DNA of 64,000 nucleotides, taken from Pelosinus fermentans DSM 17108. Lineage in GTDB: Bacteria; Bacillota; Negativicutes; DSM-13327. The notes below the pieces were generated by a model. It had not been told where the DNA came from and ran no database searches. It saw nothing but the letters and a program-made list of their open reading frames with translations. The stretch lies in contig NZ_AKVN02000001.1 in the NCBI RefSeq assembly GCF_000271485.2, forward strand, positions 3,807,501 to 3,871,500. The letters run 5' to 3'. Below, piece by piece: positions 8,247 through 18,853 of the stretch. Position 1 is the stretch's first letter, and each line of letters begins with the position of its first letter. The position numbers and the translations under genes are program-made.

Positions 8247-10349
8247 TTACATATCTCTCCCTTTTATTTTTTTAATAATATATGCGTATAAATTTTTTAA
8301 AAAGAATGAACGTATGCCTTCCGCCTCTTTTGCGGCTAATACTGCTATAATCTCTTCTTCGACTAATAGGGAGCTGATTTCACTTAATATTTCCAGGCCC
8401 TCTCTGGAAATATTGGCAGGCGCCAGAAGCAATAATAGCTTATCAACATTGGTGAATTTATTATCCATAGATTTAATAATAATTGGTTTTTCCAGAAAGT
8501 ACAGTATTAAAGCCGGTTTTAAAACGTCTTTATTTCTACTGTGAAATAGTGCTAGCTGTATATTGGAAATCCCCAGACCGCCTAATTTTTCTCTTTCTAA
8601 TAAATTCTTTATCAGTTCCTGTTTATTACTGATGATATGATTTCTCTCAAATTTTTCACAAATCAAACCCAATATGTCTTCAATATTCATATTATGATTA
8701 TTTATGCTATGACAAGCAAAATTCTCGATAATTTCAATACTATGGCTGATATAAGATTGATACATTCTTAAAGTTCCTAAAAAATCATCTTCTTGCAGAG
8801 AGGAATTGGATTTGGCATTTTGCTTACAATCGCCTAAACTTTCTAGATAGAGAGTGATGTGCTTAACATCATCTCTTGTTAACAAGGGGCTAACCAAAAT
8901 ATATTCTTGAGAGGGAATGGATAAATGAACGGTTGAAATGATAATATCATACTCGCTTTTAGGGGTTTTCTCCACATCAAACATAGAGATGTTTTTTGTG
9001 GAGCCAATATCGGGGAATTCTTTTTTGATTCTGCTTGCCAATATTTTTGATGATCCGATACCACTTGCACATACAACCAGCGCATGATACTGCTTACGGC
9101 ATTCACTCCGGCTTCTCTCAAGAGAAGCACCAATGTGCATCACTAAATAGCCAATTTCTTCATCCGGAACAGACAATTCTGTAAAAATAGCATCGACTGC
9201 TGCTTTCACAATCTGAAACAAATGATTGTACCGACTTTTAATTTCATCCAGTAAGGGGTTGCGAATCTTCATATTCTTTTGAATGCGGAAAATTGCTGGC
9301 TCAATATGGGCCAATAAACCTTGAATTAACGTTGGATCTTCATTCAGTACAACATCAAGTTTGTCTTCACAAAAACTGATGAGCTTATTCACTTGTAAAG
9401 CAAGTTCCACGTTTTTAAATTCAAAATAGTCGTCGTGAGCACTTCGCAATTTTGCGCCTCGCAAATGCATCGTAATATAACCAATTTCGGCAACAGGTAT
9501 GTCTAATTGAAAGCGATTTCGAAGGGTCTGCACAATTTTTTCTGAAATTTGAAATTCCGGAGTACGTTCTAATTCCTTTAAATATGCTTCATCAAAACCG
9601 ATCTTTTCACCTTTTTCAATACGTTCGATGGCCAGAGCCAAATGGATTGCCAAACCAATAAATGAACTATCCGCTAAGGGGTAAGGAAGATCGTTTTTTA
9701 AATCCCGCAGGGAATTTTCAATGATAATCAGTTTTTCTTTTTCAATGAGTCCTAGCAAACGCTCGGATACGGTACTAATATGCCTGGAAGGTTTTTCATA
9801 AATGTTGTCTCTTAATATTCCCAACAAATCGAATTCATCCAAGTTTTCCGAAATCAGCGTACTCATCGCTTTTCGAATGGCATTTTCTGTACCATATAAT
9901 TCAACACCATAACCTCTTTTGCGAATCAATGTTAAATCATAGGTTCGAATCCAAGCCTCTAACTCATCTAAATCATTGCTTATCGTTGATATGGTAGCTT
10001 TAAAATCATGAGCCATTGCTATCAATTTGATCGGTTCTTTGGCTTCCAGCAACTGACATAAAATCAACAATTTTCGTTCCTTCGCTGAATATTCTGCCAC
10101 TCTTTGGCTATATAACAACGACCTGACTACTTCTTTTTGTTTACTATCACCTTCAATAAAAATACCAATACCTGCTTTTTTAACTAACTGCAATTGATGG
10201 GCTGCTAAAAGATCTTCCAGATCATTTAGCTCTCGATGAATGGTACGTGTACTTACCTCAATTCGCTCTGCAATTTCATTAACAGTTATTCCTTGGGACT
10301 CAGTTAATAAAATAGTTAATATCATACGCTGTCTTGAGGTAATATTCAT
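8247..10349 (-). CDS. mtlR: PRD-type transcriptional activator of mannitol genes
   Basis: About 700 residues in MtlR-like order: an N-terminal helix-turn-helix (RMILTILLTESQGITVNEIAERI), a second winged helix, two PTS regulation domains (His-containing PRD regions around residues 180-400, including YITMHLRGAKL and YLVMHIGASLER), an EIIB-gat-like domain (YHALVVCASGIGSSKILA, with its Cys) and a C-terminal EIIA-like domain (KLGGLGISNIQLALFHS). Such proteins are switched by PTS phosphorylation. ATG at 10349 has GAGGGG 9 bases upstream; a TTG two codons earlier lies too close to it. First gene of the mtlR-mtlF-mtlD operon. Note that the C-terminal EIIA-like domain has LALFHS where EIIA_2 domains have the active IPH. 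Confidence 0.9.
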   Translation of the reverse strand: MNITSRQRMILTILLTESQGITVNEIAERIEVSTRTIHRELNDLEDLLAAHQLQLVKKAGIGIFIEGDSKQKEVVRSLLYSQRVAEYSAKERKLLILCQLLEAKEPIKLIAMAHDFKATISTISNDLDELEAWIRTYDLTLIRKRGYGVELYGTENAIRKAMSTLISENLDEFDLLGILRDNIYEKPSRHISTVSERLLGLIEKEKLIIIENSLRDLKNDLPYPLADSSFIGLAIHLALAIERIEKGEKIGFDEAYLKELERTPEFQISEKIVQTLRNRFQLDIPVAEIGYITMHLRGAKLRSAHDDYFEFKNVELALQVNKLISFCEDKLDVVLNEDPTLIQGLLAHIEPAIFRIQKNMKIRNPLLDEIKSRYNHLFQIVKAAVDAIFTELSVPDEEIGYLVMHIGASLERSRSECRKQYHALVVCASGIGSSKILASRIKKEFPDIGSTKNISMFDVEKTPKSEYDIIISTVHLSIPSQEYILVSPLLTRDDVKHITLYLESLGDCKQNAKSNSSLQEDDFLGTLRMYQSYISHSIEIIENFACHSINNHNMNIEDILGLICEKFERNHIISNKQELIKNLLEREKLGGLGISNIQLALFHSRNKDVLKPALILYFLEKPIIIKSMDNKFTNVDKLLLLLAPANISREGLEILSEISSLLVEEEIIAVLAAKEAEGIRSFFLKNLYAYIIKKIKGRDM

Positions 10350-10421
10350 AACCAATAACCCCTCTTTAAGAAAGAGTTCACGCCAGCTCTACAACCAGCG
10401 TGACTATTGTTCTATGTTCCT

Positions 10422-10450
10422 ATCATATATCACATATTTGACCTTTTCAA
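10422..10450 (-). promoter_or_regulatory. Promoter of the mtlR-mtlF-mtlD operon
   Basis: Minus-strand TTGAAA (10445-10450), 17 bases, TATGAT (10422-10427). The start codon of mtlR is about 73 bases downstream, and the leader includes a weak CACGC...GCGTG hairpin. Confidence 0.7.
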
Positions 10451-10521
10451 TAAAATGAAAATTGAATTTCGTCATAGGACTTGTTGACATTTCTATATGT
10501 TTTCCATTCGCAAACCGTTGT

Positions 10522-11568
10522 TTATGCTCTTACTTTTTTCAGGATTTCATACACTTTCTGAACCACCATTTCAGGGGATATCCTTTCCATACATATTCCC
10601 CCTCCTTTAGAACATCGCTTTTTATGGCAGTAGGAACAGGAAAGTGTCGAGGAAAGAACCTCATGCTGCTCTCCTTGAGGACCATAGGTGGCAGGATCAG
10701 TCGGTCCAAACATACCAACTGTTGGAACCCCCAGGGCCCCAGCTATGTGCAGAGGCCCTGTGTCTCCAGAGACTACTACAGAAGCCTGCTCTATGATACC
10801 TGCCATTTCCAGCAGACTGGTTTGTCCAATGGTATTGATGACAGGAACCCCTGCCTTTGTCTCGACTTCCTTACCTAATTGAACTTCTGCTTTTCCGCCG
10901 CATAAAATGATCCGAAAATCCTTACCAAGAAGCTTGGCTGTCTCTGTAAAAAAAGCAATAGGCCAATTTTTGGTAATCCAAGTCGTCCCCAAGATGAGCA
11001 CTACAATTTTCTCGTCTGGTAAAACGGCATATTGCTGCAATACCTTTTTGGCAAAGTTTCTAGCCCCTTCAGGTACAACAAGACTCATTTTATGATTTAC
11101 AGCTTCAATTCCTAAACAAGAAAGAACTGCAAGATATTTGTCGGTAATATGTTTACTGCGGGCTTCCCCAGTTTCCGTCATAAAAAGAGAATTGAGTTCT
11201 TTTGTTCCCTTCATACCAATACGCTTTTTGGTATTTACCTGCTTGGCAATCATTCCTGTAAGAAAAAGGCCGTGAATATCAAGGACCGCATCAAACCGCC
11301 GGCCCTTTAGCTGATTTTTTAGATCACGCCACATTCCCAAAGCTTCTCTAAATTTTAAATTTCTAAGATAGTCTTCAAATTTTTCCCTTGACCATATCAT
11401 AATTTCATCTATATAAGGATTGCCTTGTAAGAGGTCTGCTGAGACCCCACCAACCATCCATGTTATTTTGCAATCGGGCCAGGCAGCCTTCAAAGAACTG
11501 GCTACTGGCGTACAATGGATCACATCACCAATTGAACTAAGTCTGATAATCAATATTTCCTTAGACAC
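10522..11568 (-). CDS. Lipopolysaccharide heptosyltransferase family protein (GT9)
   Basis: Glycosyltransferase family 9 enzyme of the WaaC/WaaF/WaaQ group that adds a heptose (or related sugar) to the lipopolysaccharide core on the cytoplasmic side. The N-terminal EILIIRLSSIGDVIHCTPVA is the standard family opening. VSGDTGPLHIAGALGVPTVG in the C-terminal half matches the donor-binding D-[ST]-G-P-x-H motif, and LFGPTDPATYGP follows it. Length 348 is normal. The start is GTG. A cysteine cluster (CSYCHKKRCSKGGGIC) near the C-terminus is also seen in many homologues. This gene supports an outer membrane with LPS. Confidence 0.92.
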   Translation of the reverse strand: MSKEILIIRLSSIGDVIHCTPVASSLKAAWPDCKITWMVGGVSADLLQGNPYIDEIMIWSREKFEDYLRNLKFREALGMWRDLKNQLKGRRFDAVLDIHGLFLTGMIAKQVNTKKRIGMKGTKELNSLFMTETGEARSKHITDKYLAVLSCLGIEAVNHKMSLVVPEGARNFAKKVLQQYAVLPDEKIVVLILGTTWITKNWPIAFFTETAKLLGKDFRIILCGGKAEVQLGKEVETKAGVPVINTIGQTSLLEMAGIIEQASVVVSGDTGPLHIAGALGVPTVGMFGPTDPATYGPQGEQHEVLSSTLSCSYCHKKRCSKGGGICMERISPEMVVQKVYEILKKVRA

Positions 11569-11711
11569 GAAAATACCTGCCTTTATAGATTTGAACTGCT
11601 GCTCATGTTACCTATAACGTTTATAGGTATTGTACCTCATTTAGTAAAAAAAATCCTGTAATGATCATCCTATTGAAATCACAGTGAAGACTCACCTGAA
11701 TCAAGTCCTAT

Positions 11712-12632
11712 TTATGTTATTTGTAATAGTCGAAGATTACCTCGTAATGTGAAATTTTTCAAACATGCCGGAATGAGTACCGTATCTCCAGGTTTTAGGC
11801 TTTCCCCCTTATCCTGATAAACAACCTCACCCGATCCTTCGATTACACAATATATGATAAAGATCTCTTTTGTTTCCCCATGCAAATCCCCAGTAACAGA
11901 CAACTTTTCTACAGAAAAATACTGGCTTGAAATACTATGATCCGTAAATACACAACTGGGCTGTTTAGTGAACGTTATGACATCAAGAGCCTTATCGATA
12001 TGCAGCTCTCGAAGCTTTCCATCTTTTGTCACTCGATCATAATCGTAGATTCGATAGGTTGTATCTGAATTTTGTTGTATTTCATATACCATCACGCCTT
12101 CGAGCAAAGCATGAACGGTACCTGACGGAACATAGATCATGTCTCCTGCTTTCACAGGCACTTTTTTTATGACATCACTAATATGATGCATTTCTACCGC
12201 TTTAATAAAGGCTTCCTTGGTAATATGATCTTTAAGGCCATATATGATATGCGCATCATCCTTTGCATGTATGACATACCAAGCTTCCGTTTTACCGGCT
12301 TCTCCTTCCACCCTATGGGCATATTCATCATCAGGATGTACTTGAATGGATAAATTATCATTGGCATCAAGAATTTTAACGAGTATAGGAAAGGATTCGT
12401 TCTCTGCAAATTTCTTTCCCATTAATTTTTCCCGGTACTCTATTATCAATTGATTTAAGCTTTTACCAGCTAAATAACCGTTTTCCACGATACTCACGCC
12501 ATTGCTATGGCCAGATAGATCCCAGCTCTCTCCGATATGGTCACTGGTAATGTCTCTGCCAAATATTTTTTTCAGATTTGTACCACCCCAAAGACGTTCC
12601 TGATAAACAGGTGCAAATTTTAACGGATACAT
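11712..12632 (-). CDS. manA: Mannose-6-phosphate isomerase, class I
   Basis: Interconverts mannose 6-phosphate and fructose 6-phosphate in the cytoplasm, feeding mannose into glycolysis or supplying mannose for glycans. Zinc-binding motifs are visible: LSIQVHPDDEYAH, the following KTEAWYVI, and YVPSGTVHAL. The N-terminus YPLKFAPVYQERLWGG is typical of the Firmicutes type, about 306-320 residues. AGGAGG precedes the ATG closely. Confidence 0.95.
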   Translation of the reverse strand: MYPLKFAPVYQERLWGGTNLKKIFGRDITSDHIGESWDLSGHSNGVSIVENGYLAGKSLNQLIIEYREKLMGKKFAENESFPILVKILDANDNLSIQVHPDDEYAHRVEGEAGKTEAWYVIHAKDDAHIIYGLKDHITKEAFIKAVEMHHISDVIKKVPVKAGDMIYVPSGTVHALLEGVMVYEIQQNSDTTYRIYDYDRVTKDGKLRELHIDKALDVITFTKQPSCVFTDHSISSQYFSVEKLSVTGDLHGETKEIFIIYCVIEGSGEVVYQDKGESLKPGDTVLIPACLKNFTLRGNLRLLQIT

Positions 12633-12814
12633 TTTTCTACCTCCTTAATACCATATTGGGAAACAAACTTTCTATGTTGGCTAGTAATCAGTACATACCA
12701 GCGCAGTTTCTCATAAATTAATTCAACCAATACAATGATTTATGTTCTCATCACCTATTCTATTATATACTATTTTACAATTGGTGTTCTACCTTTATCC
12801 GATGAGCAGATTCT

Positions 12815-12854
12815 TTTAAAAATAAAAACTGACACCGTAAATAAACAGTGCCAG
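12815..12854 (-). terminator. Terminator after the pyruvate:ferredoxin oxidoreductase gene
   Basis: Minus-strand hairpin CTGGCAC...GGTGTCAG followed by TTTTTATTTTT, starting about 12 bases after the stop codon. Confidence 0.8.
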
Positions 12855-12866
12855 CTTTTAGCTTTT

Positions 12867-15800
12867 CTATTCTTTTATAGCCGCCAATGTCTGATAGTTT
12901 CGAAGTCGTTCTTTTGCATCTAATTCTGTCTTTTCAAATAAGGCCGCTGCCGCCTCTGGGAACTGTTTTATCAAGGATGCATAACGCACTTCACCCATCA
13001 AAAATTCTTGAAAGTTCATGCTTGGTTCTTTGGAATCTAAAATGAATGGTGTTTTTCCACTTTCCTTTAATTGTGGATTATACCGATACATTGCCCAGTA
13101 GCCGCTGTCTACCGCACGCTGAGTCTCCAGTTGACTAAATCCCATACCAAGCTGTATACCATGATTAATGCAAGGTGCATAAGCAATTATCAGTGATGGT
13201 CCCGGATAAGCCTCTGCCTCTCGAATCGCCTTAAGGGTTTGATTCTTATCGGCTCCCATAGCAATTTGCGCTACATACACATACCCATAGCTCATGGCAA
13301 TCATCCCCAAGTCTTTTTTCTTGGTTTTCTTGCCACTTGCTGCAAATTTAGCAATTGCCGCAGTAGGAGTAGCTTTCGAAGACTGTCCGCCAGTATTTGA
13401 GTATACCTCTGTATCAAAAACCAAAATATTGACATCTTCGCCGCTAGCCAATACGTGGTCAAGTCCGCCAAAACCAATATCATAGGCCCAGCCGTCGCCG
13501 CCAAAAATCCATTGGGATCTCTTTACGAGAAAATCTCGATTTGTATAAATGGTATCTAACAACGCATCCTGACCTTTTACCTTTTCCAAAGCGGCAATCA
13601 GTTTATCGGCTCTAGCCCTTGTACCTTCTTTATTCTCCTTATGGATCAGCCAATCTTCACAAGCCTGCCTAAGCTCATCACCAAAAGGCAGTTTAACAGC
13701 TTTTTCAATATGAAGTGCTAATTGATTTCTCAATTGCTTTACTGCCAAATGCATACCTAATCCAAATTCAGCATTGTCCTCAAACAGTGAGTTTGCCCAC
13801 GCAGGGCCATGACCGCGATGATTCTTCGTATAGGGTATGGAAGGTGCACTCCCAGCCCATACGGAAGAACAGCCTGTAGCATTAGCTACCATCATTCTCT
13901 CACCATAAAGCTGAAACCAGTTTGGCATAAGGCGTCTCGCCACAGCCGGCACAAGCCCCGGAAAACTCTAAAAGCGGCTGTTCAAACTGACTGCCTTTAA
14001 CAGTAAAGACATTGATCGGAGTGACTTTCGGGGAAATCATCATGGCATATTCCCACAGGGAGGCCTGCCCAAGCTGAGTTGCCAGAGGCTTCATCTGCAA
14101 AGCCTTTTTCTTCGCGGGGCAAATTTGAGCACAATTGCCGCAGCCCGTGCAATCATAAGGAGAAACCGCTAACCGAAAATGCAGGTCCTTCAAGCCGACA
14201 GCCGCTTTAGTGCAAAATCCTTCCGGTGCTGCAGAAAATTCTTCTTCATTTAGTAATAGAGGACGAATAACTGCATGGGGGCATACATAGGAGCATTGAT
14301 TGCATTGAATACAGTTATCCGCCACCCATTCAGGCACATGGATGGCAATACCGCGTTTTTCATACGCCGAAGTGCCTAAAGGAAACGTCCCATTTTCCAT
14401 GTCAAGAAAGGCGCTTACCGGAAGTTGATCCCCCTCCTGACGGTTCATCGGCACCAGTACCTGCTTAATAAAATCGGGAATTTCTTTTCTTTGGACTGCT
14501 TCATCAAGGGCGTCTTTCCAGTCAGCTGGGACATGAATTTTGACAATGGAATGTATTCCTTTGTCAATGGCAGCATGATTCATAGCCACCACTTTTTCCC
14601 CTTTGTTTCCGTAAGATTTCGCCACTGCCTCTTTTAGAAATCTCATCGCGTCATGCAAAGGTATAATATCCGCAATTTTAAAGAAAGCAGACTGCATAAT
14701 CATGTTAATCCGTCCGCCAAGTCCAATCTCCTCAGCAATGCCAACCGCATCAATCGTATAAAATTCAATATCATTTTCCTTGATATAGCGCTTCATAGCT
14801 GCAGGCAGCTTACTTGCGATTTCCGCCTGACTCCAGCTGCAGTTCAGAAGAAAACTGCCGCCTTTTTTAAGTCCATCCAATACAGGATAGTTATAAATGT
14901 AAGATTGATTATGACAGGCAATAAAATCCGCCTTATTGATAAGATAGGGGGACTTTATCGGCTGCTTGCCAAAGCGCAAGTGAGAAATCGTAACGCCGCC
15001 GGATTTTTTAGAATCATAGGCAAAATAGGCTTGGGCATACATATCCGTGTGATCACCGATAATTTTTATCGCACTTTTATTGGCACCAACCGTTCCATCT
15101 GAACCAAGCCCCCAAAATTTGCATGCTGTGGTACCGGGTACAGTCGTATCAATGTCTTGACCAAGAGGCAGTGAAATATGGTTTACATCATCAATAATCC
15201 CCACAGTGAAATGATCTTTAGGACTGGCAGCTTTTAGATTTTCAAAAACTCCTTGGATATGACTGGGAATAACATCTTTACCGCCAACTCCGCAGCGGCC
15301 TCCTACAATCTGTGGTACCCATTCCTTTCCATAAAAAGCCGCTTTCACATCAAGATAAAGAGGTTCAGCAAATGCACCCATTTCTTTCGTCCGATCTAAT
15401 ACAGCAATTTTTTCTACAGTTCTTGGAATGTATTTCATAAAATGTTCGATGGAAAAAGGACGATATAAGTGGACTGTCAGCAACCCAACCTTTTCCCCTT
15501 TTGCATTCAAATAATCAACTACCTCTTCAATCGCCTCACACATGGAACCCATGGCAATAATCATCCTGTCCGCATCCGGTGCCCCATAATAATTGAACAG
15601 ATGATATTCCCGGCCAGTAAGTTTAGTGATTTGTGCCATATAGCCTTCAACAATTTCCGGTAAATTCTGATAATAACGATTGGATACTTCCCGCTGCTGA
15701 AAGTGAATATCAGAATTTTGCACGGTTCCTCTTAAGGTTGGGTGATCAGGATTAAGAGAAGATCGGCGGAACTCATCTAGAGCCTGCCAGTCCAAAAGTT

Positions 15801-16377
15801 CAGCCAATTCCTCATATTCGAGAACTTCGATTTTTTGAATTTCATGGGAAGTTCTAAACCCGTCAAAAAAGTTTAAAAAGGGAACCTTTCCTTTGATGGC
15901 TGATAAATGTGCCACTGCTGCCAAATCCATGACTTGCTGGACGCTGCTTTCGGCCAGTAAAGCAAAGCCCGTTTGCCGAGTCGCCATAACATCTGAATGA
16001 TCGCCAAAAATACTAATGGCGTTAGCACCAACCACCCTGGCGCTCACATGAAATACTCCCGGCAGCAGTTCCCCGGCAATTTTATACATATTGGGAATCA
16101 TTAATAGCAAACCTTGAGATGCAGTATAGGTAGTCGTTAAAGCCCCCGCCTGCAATGAGCCATGCACAGCTCCCGCTGCGCCTCCTTCTGACTGCATTTC
16201 AACAATCTCTACCCTTTGTCCAAAGATGTTCTTTCGACCTTGCGCTGCCCACTCATCTGCAAGCTCTGCCATGTTGGATGACGGCGTAATAGGAAAGATC
16301 GCAGCTACATCAGTAAAAGCGTAAGAGACATGGGCTGCTGCTGTATTTCCATCCATTGTTTTCATTTTTCTTGCCAT
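12867..16377 (-). pseudogene. nifJ: Pyruvate:ferredoxin (flavodoxin) oxidoreductase, split by one frameshift
   Basis: Would oxidise pyruvate to acetyl-CoA and CO2 with reduction of ferredoxin. The N-terminal piece (16377 to about 13905) has the pyrimidine-binding domain (AAIFPITPSSNMAE), the gamma and CoA regions, and two 4Fe-4S clusters (CIQCNQCSYVCPHA; CTGCGNCAQICPA). It then reaches the third cluster (FSGACAGCGETPYAKLVSALW) and hits TGA. The C-terminal piece (open from 13952) carries NWFQLYGERMMVANATGCSS, the TPP-binding GGDGWAYDIGFGGLDH, and TEVYSNTGGQSSKATP. Joined, the pieces give the usual length of about 1,170 residues; the break lies near 13900-13915, where homologues read continuously through ...KLV(S/T)-x-L(Y/F)G(E/D)RM. 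A loss of two bases (TCACAG to TCAG) would explain it. No slippery heptamer is seen there. ATG at 16377 has AAGGGAG upstream and lies 32 bases after the permease stop. Confidence 0.85.
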
Positions 16378-16409
16378 AAATAACTCCCTTCTTTCTGTAT
16401 TCATTCCTA

Positions 16410-17804
16410 TTAGCTCACTTTATTATGAGTATCATCTAATCCTTTCGCAGATTGATTTTTCCCTAAACCAAAAACATAATAACTTATTACGACAATCGTG
16501 CAGAATATACCTCCTACGATTAATGATATGCGAGTATCATCATTGAACCACATTCCAATCAACACCAATAGCAGAAAAATAACCGTTACATAATTGCTGA
16601 TGGGAAAAAACGGGGACTTGAAAGGATGAGCTTCCATTTCCTCTTTCCATTTCTTTCTGAATGCAATCTGACTAAATGCCAGCACAAACCAAGGGATCAT
16701 ACCTGGAAGAATACTAGCACTGTAAATGTATAGAAATAATTTGGAATCTGGAGCAATGTAGTTTAAAAACACACCTAATAATAAGCAGGAAATTGTAACC
16801 ATAATGCTATTGCCGGGCATCCCGTTATTTGATACCCTGCCAAAGAATCGAGGAGCCTGACCGTTCTTGGATAAGGTGTAAAGCATTCTCCCCGCACTAT
16901 AAATTCCACTGTTGCACCCTGACATCGCGGCCGTCAAAACAACAAAATTGATAATTCCGGCAGCAGCAACAATTCCAATTTTGGCAAAGGTCATAACAAA
17001 GGGGCTGCCGATTGTACCGACTTGATTCCATGGATAAATGGCCAGTATAACAAATATGGCTCCAATATAGAAAATTAAAATACGCCAAATAATATTTTTG
17101 GTAGCGCGCCGTAAGGTGTTTTTAGGATCTTGTGCTTCACCAGCGGTAATGCCAACCATTTCAACGCCTTGATAAGACGCCGTTACCAAGCAAAGAGCAA
17201 ATAAAAAACCTTCTAAACCACCAGCAAAAAATCCGCCATGAATATATAGATTTTCGATACCAACAGGCTGACCTCCATTGCCGAAGCCAAAAAGAATCAT
17301 ACCAAGCCCAATCACAATCATAGCAACGATCGCCGCTACTTTAATGAGTGCAAACCAAAATTCAAATTCGCCATAGTACTTAACAGCAACTAAATTTGCC
17401 GATGCCACAATCGCTACCCCTGCCAACGCTGGCAGCCATTGGGGAATGAGGGGAAACCAGTACTTAACATAAATTCCAATGGCCGTTACTTCCGCCATTC
17501 CAACTGTAACCCATAAAAACCAATAGCACCAGGCAGTCAGATAACCCGCCAAAGGGCTGACATATTTGTGGGCATAGGTTGCAAAAGAACCTGTCATTGG
17601 CTCTAAGTAAAGCATTTCCCCCATAATGCGCATAACAAAAAACATAATAATACCTGCTAATGCATAAGCAAGCAATACGGAAGGACCTGCCCACTTGATC
17701 GTACTCGCTGACCCCATAAAAAGACCAACACCAATGGTTCCCCCCAAAGCAATCAATTCAATATGCCGCGACTTCAGCCCTCTGGTTAGTTCTTTTTCTT
17801 CCAT
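16410..17804 (-). CDS. Amino acid permease, APC superfamily (AAT type)
   Basis: 464-residue proton-coupled amino acid importer with twelve membrane helices. The N-terminus [22 protein letters not shown] is the conserved AAT-family opening (proline/lysine/aromatic permease group), and [21 protein letters not shown] is the next family motif. [20 protein letters not shown] lies in the middle. The substrate cannot be told. It sits 32 bases ahead of the pyruvate:ferredoxin oxidoreductase gene and just after a ridA stub, and this context suits uptake of an amino acid degraded to pyruvate, such as serine, alanine or cysteine (inference). Confidence 0.92.
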   Translation of the reverse strand: MEEKELTRGLKSRHIELIALGGTIGVGLFMGSASTIKWAGPSVLLAYALAGIIMFFVMRIMGEMLYLEPMTGSFATYAHKYVSPLAGYLTAWCYWFLWVTVGMAEVTAIGIYVKYWFPLIPQWLPALAGVAIVASANLVAVKYYGEFEFWFALIKVAAIVAMIVIGLGMILFGFGNGGQPVGIENLYIHGGFFAGGLEGFLFALCLVTASYQGVEMVGITAGEAQDPKNTLRRATKNIIWRILIFYIGAIFVILAIYPWNQVGTIGSPFVMTFAKIGIVAAAGIINFVVLTAAMSGCNSGIYSAGRMLYTLSKNGQAPRFFGRVSNNGMPGNSIMVTISCLLLGVFLNYIAPDSKLFLYIYSASILPGMIPWFVLAFSQIAFRKKWKEEMEAHPFKSPFFPISNYVTVIFLLLVLIGMWFNDDTRISLIVGGIFCTIVVISYYVFGLGKNQSAKGLDDTHNKVS

Positions 17805-17829
17805 AATAATGCTCTTTCTCCTTTCAATC

Positions 17830-17928
17830 TTATCGAATATTTACACAGTACTGTTTTTCTTCCATTGCAGCTTGTGAATACGCACCAATTGCTTCTGGAG
17901 CTTTCGACGTTTTGATTATTTCTTTCAT
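17830..17928 (-). pseudogene. ridA: Truncated RidA (2-iminobutanoate/2-iminopropanoate deaminase) N-terminus
   Basis: A GGAGG ribosome site is followed by a 32-codon frame starting MKEIIKTSKAPEAIGAYSQA, the hallmark N-terminus of RidA/YjgF proteins (normally about 125 residues). After this the frame runs [10 protein letters not shown] and stops. The remaining domain, including the conserved Arg region, is absent and the permease gene follows 26 bases on. RidA clears reactive enamines formed by serine/threonine dehydratases and is often placed beside YheO-type regulators and amino acid genes, as here. Almost certainly a deletion remnant. A functional role of the short peptide is not supported. 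Confidence 0.75.
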
Positions 17929-18025
17929 ATGTATTCCTCCTATCTTTTTCTTTGTACCTTATCATCGACAGGTCTCTCATAAAGAAATCCTGACAGGTAT
18001 CAAAATACTCATCCTGCAGCAATAT

Positions 18026-18682
18026 CTATTTCATTGCCATATATCGATAAATTGTACTTTCAGATGTTTTTAAAATGGCAGCAGCTTTTGTTATGGCACC
18101 TTTGATCTTAAAAATTCCATTTTCACGCAGTTCCTGTACTATAGCACTCTTTTCCTCAGGCGACATTCTGTCCACTGCAATATTGTATTTTGCAATCAGC
18201 TTATGAATCCCATTGTCTACCACATGATCTAAGGAAGTACTTAATGATTCTGTTATTTCTTCATTGTCATTCAGTTGAACTGCATTGCCAAACAATGTCT
18301 TTAAAGGATATTCACCTAGAATTCTATGCCCCTGGTTATCAGAGGCACTTAAGATATTAACACAAAGCATACCTATCAAACTTCCTGCTTCATCTTTAAT
18401 ATAATAGGTGGATGAAATTAAATTGTCTCCCCTGTCATTGCGGCTTCGATAATTGACAAAAGCATGATGCTGTAAATACGTTTTATTCTCCAGCAGCTTG
18501 AAACCTAAATCCGTTAAAGGACATCCTAAGGAACGGCCGCTTATATATCCATTTCGAATTGCAATCACAGAGTTTTCAACATCAACGATATCATGTAAAA
18601 GTACTTCACAATTCGGTCCAATAATATCGGCAATAAAATCAACTAAGGGTATATATAATTCCAGCAGCTTTTTGTATTTCAT
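18026..18682 (-). CDS. YheO-like PAS domain helix-turn-helix regulator (DauR type)
   Basis: 218-residue transcriptional regulator. Residues 1-120 match the YheO-like PAS_6 fold (LYIPLVDFIADIIGPNCEVLLHD, IRNGYISGRSLG). The C-terminal 60 residues form the family's HTH domain (IVQELRENGIFKIKGAITKAA then LKTSESTIYRYM). Members such as DauR repress amino acid catabolic genes and respond to a small ligand. It lies about 100 bases upstream of the ridA stub and the permease, in the same direction, so it is the likely local regulator. AAGGAG lies a few bases before the ATG. Confidence 0.87.
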   Translation of the reverse strand: MKYKKLLELYIPLVDFIADIIGPNCEVLLHDIVDVENSVIAIRNGYISGRSLGCPLTDLGFKLLENKTYLQHHAFVNYRSRNDRGDNLISSTYYIKDEAGSLIGMLCVNILSASDNQGHRILGEYPLKTLFGNAVQLNDNEEITESLSTSLDHVVDNGIHKLIAKYNIAVDRMSPEEKSAIVQELRENGIFKIKGAITKAAAILKTSESTIYRYMAMK

Positions 18683-18815
18683 ATACTCTCCTTCTTTTCT
18701 GAATGATCTATATTTTTAAAGTTCGTCATTTGGTAATAATTTCCTTCTATGGTAATAATTTTTTATCACCTATTTTTTTACAAAAATCGAGTATCACTAT
18801 CTTCAGGCAGAGAAA

Positions 18816-18850
18816 AACGACCAGCTAAAAATAACTAGTCGCTTCTCGTA
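18816..18850 (-). terminator. Terminator after the subtilisin/small-ORF unit
   Basis: Minus-strand stem GAGAAGCGACTAG...CTGGTCGTTTTTCTC, with a T run within the descending arm. It begins immediately after the small ORF at 18854. Confidence 0.55.
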
Positions 18851-18853
18851 TCT

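Noticed and set aside
13890-13960. Programmed frameshift in the pyruvate:ferredoxin oxidoreductase gene
   Set aside because: No slippery heptamer, no internal Shine-Dalgarno or strong downstream hairpin at the junction. A small deletion or sequence error is simpler.
14653-15102. 149-codon plus-strand frame opposite the pyruvate:ferredoxin oxidoreductase
   Set aside because: Lies wholly inside a conserved enzyme domain on the other strand.
17786-18022. 78-codon frame overlapping the ridA stub
   Set aside because: The competing frame encodes the RidA N-terminus behind a GGAGG site. The 78-codon frame has no recognisable features.
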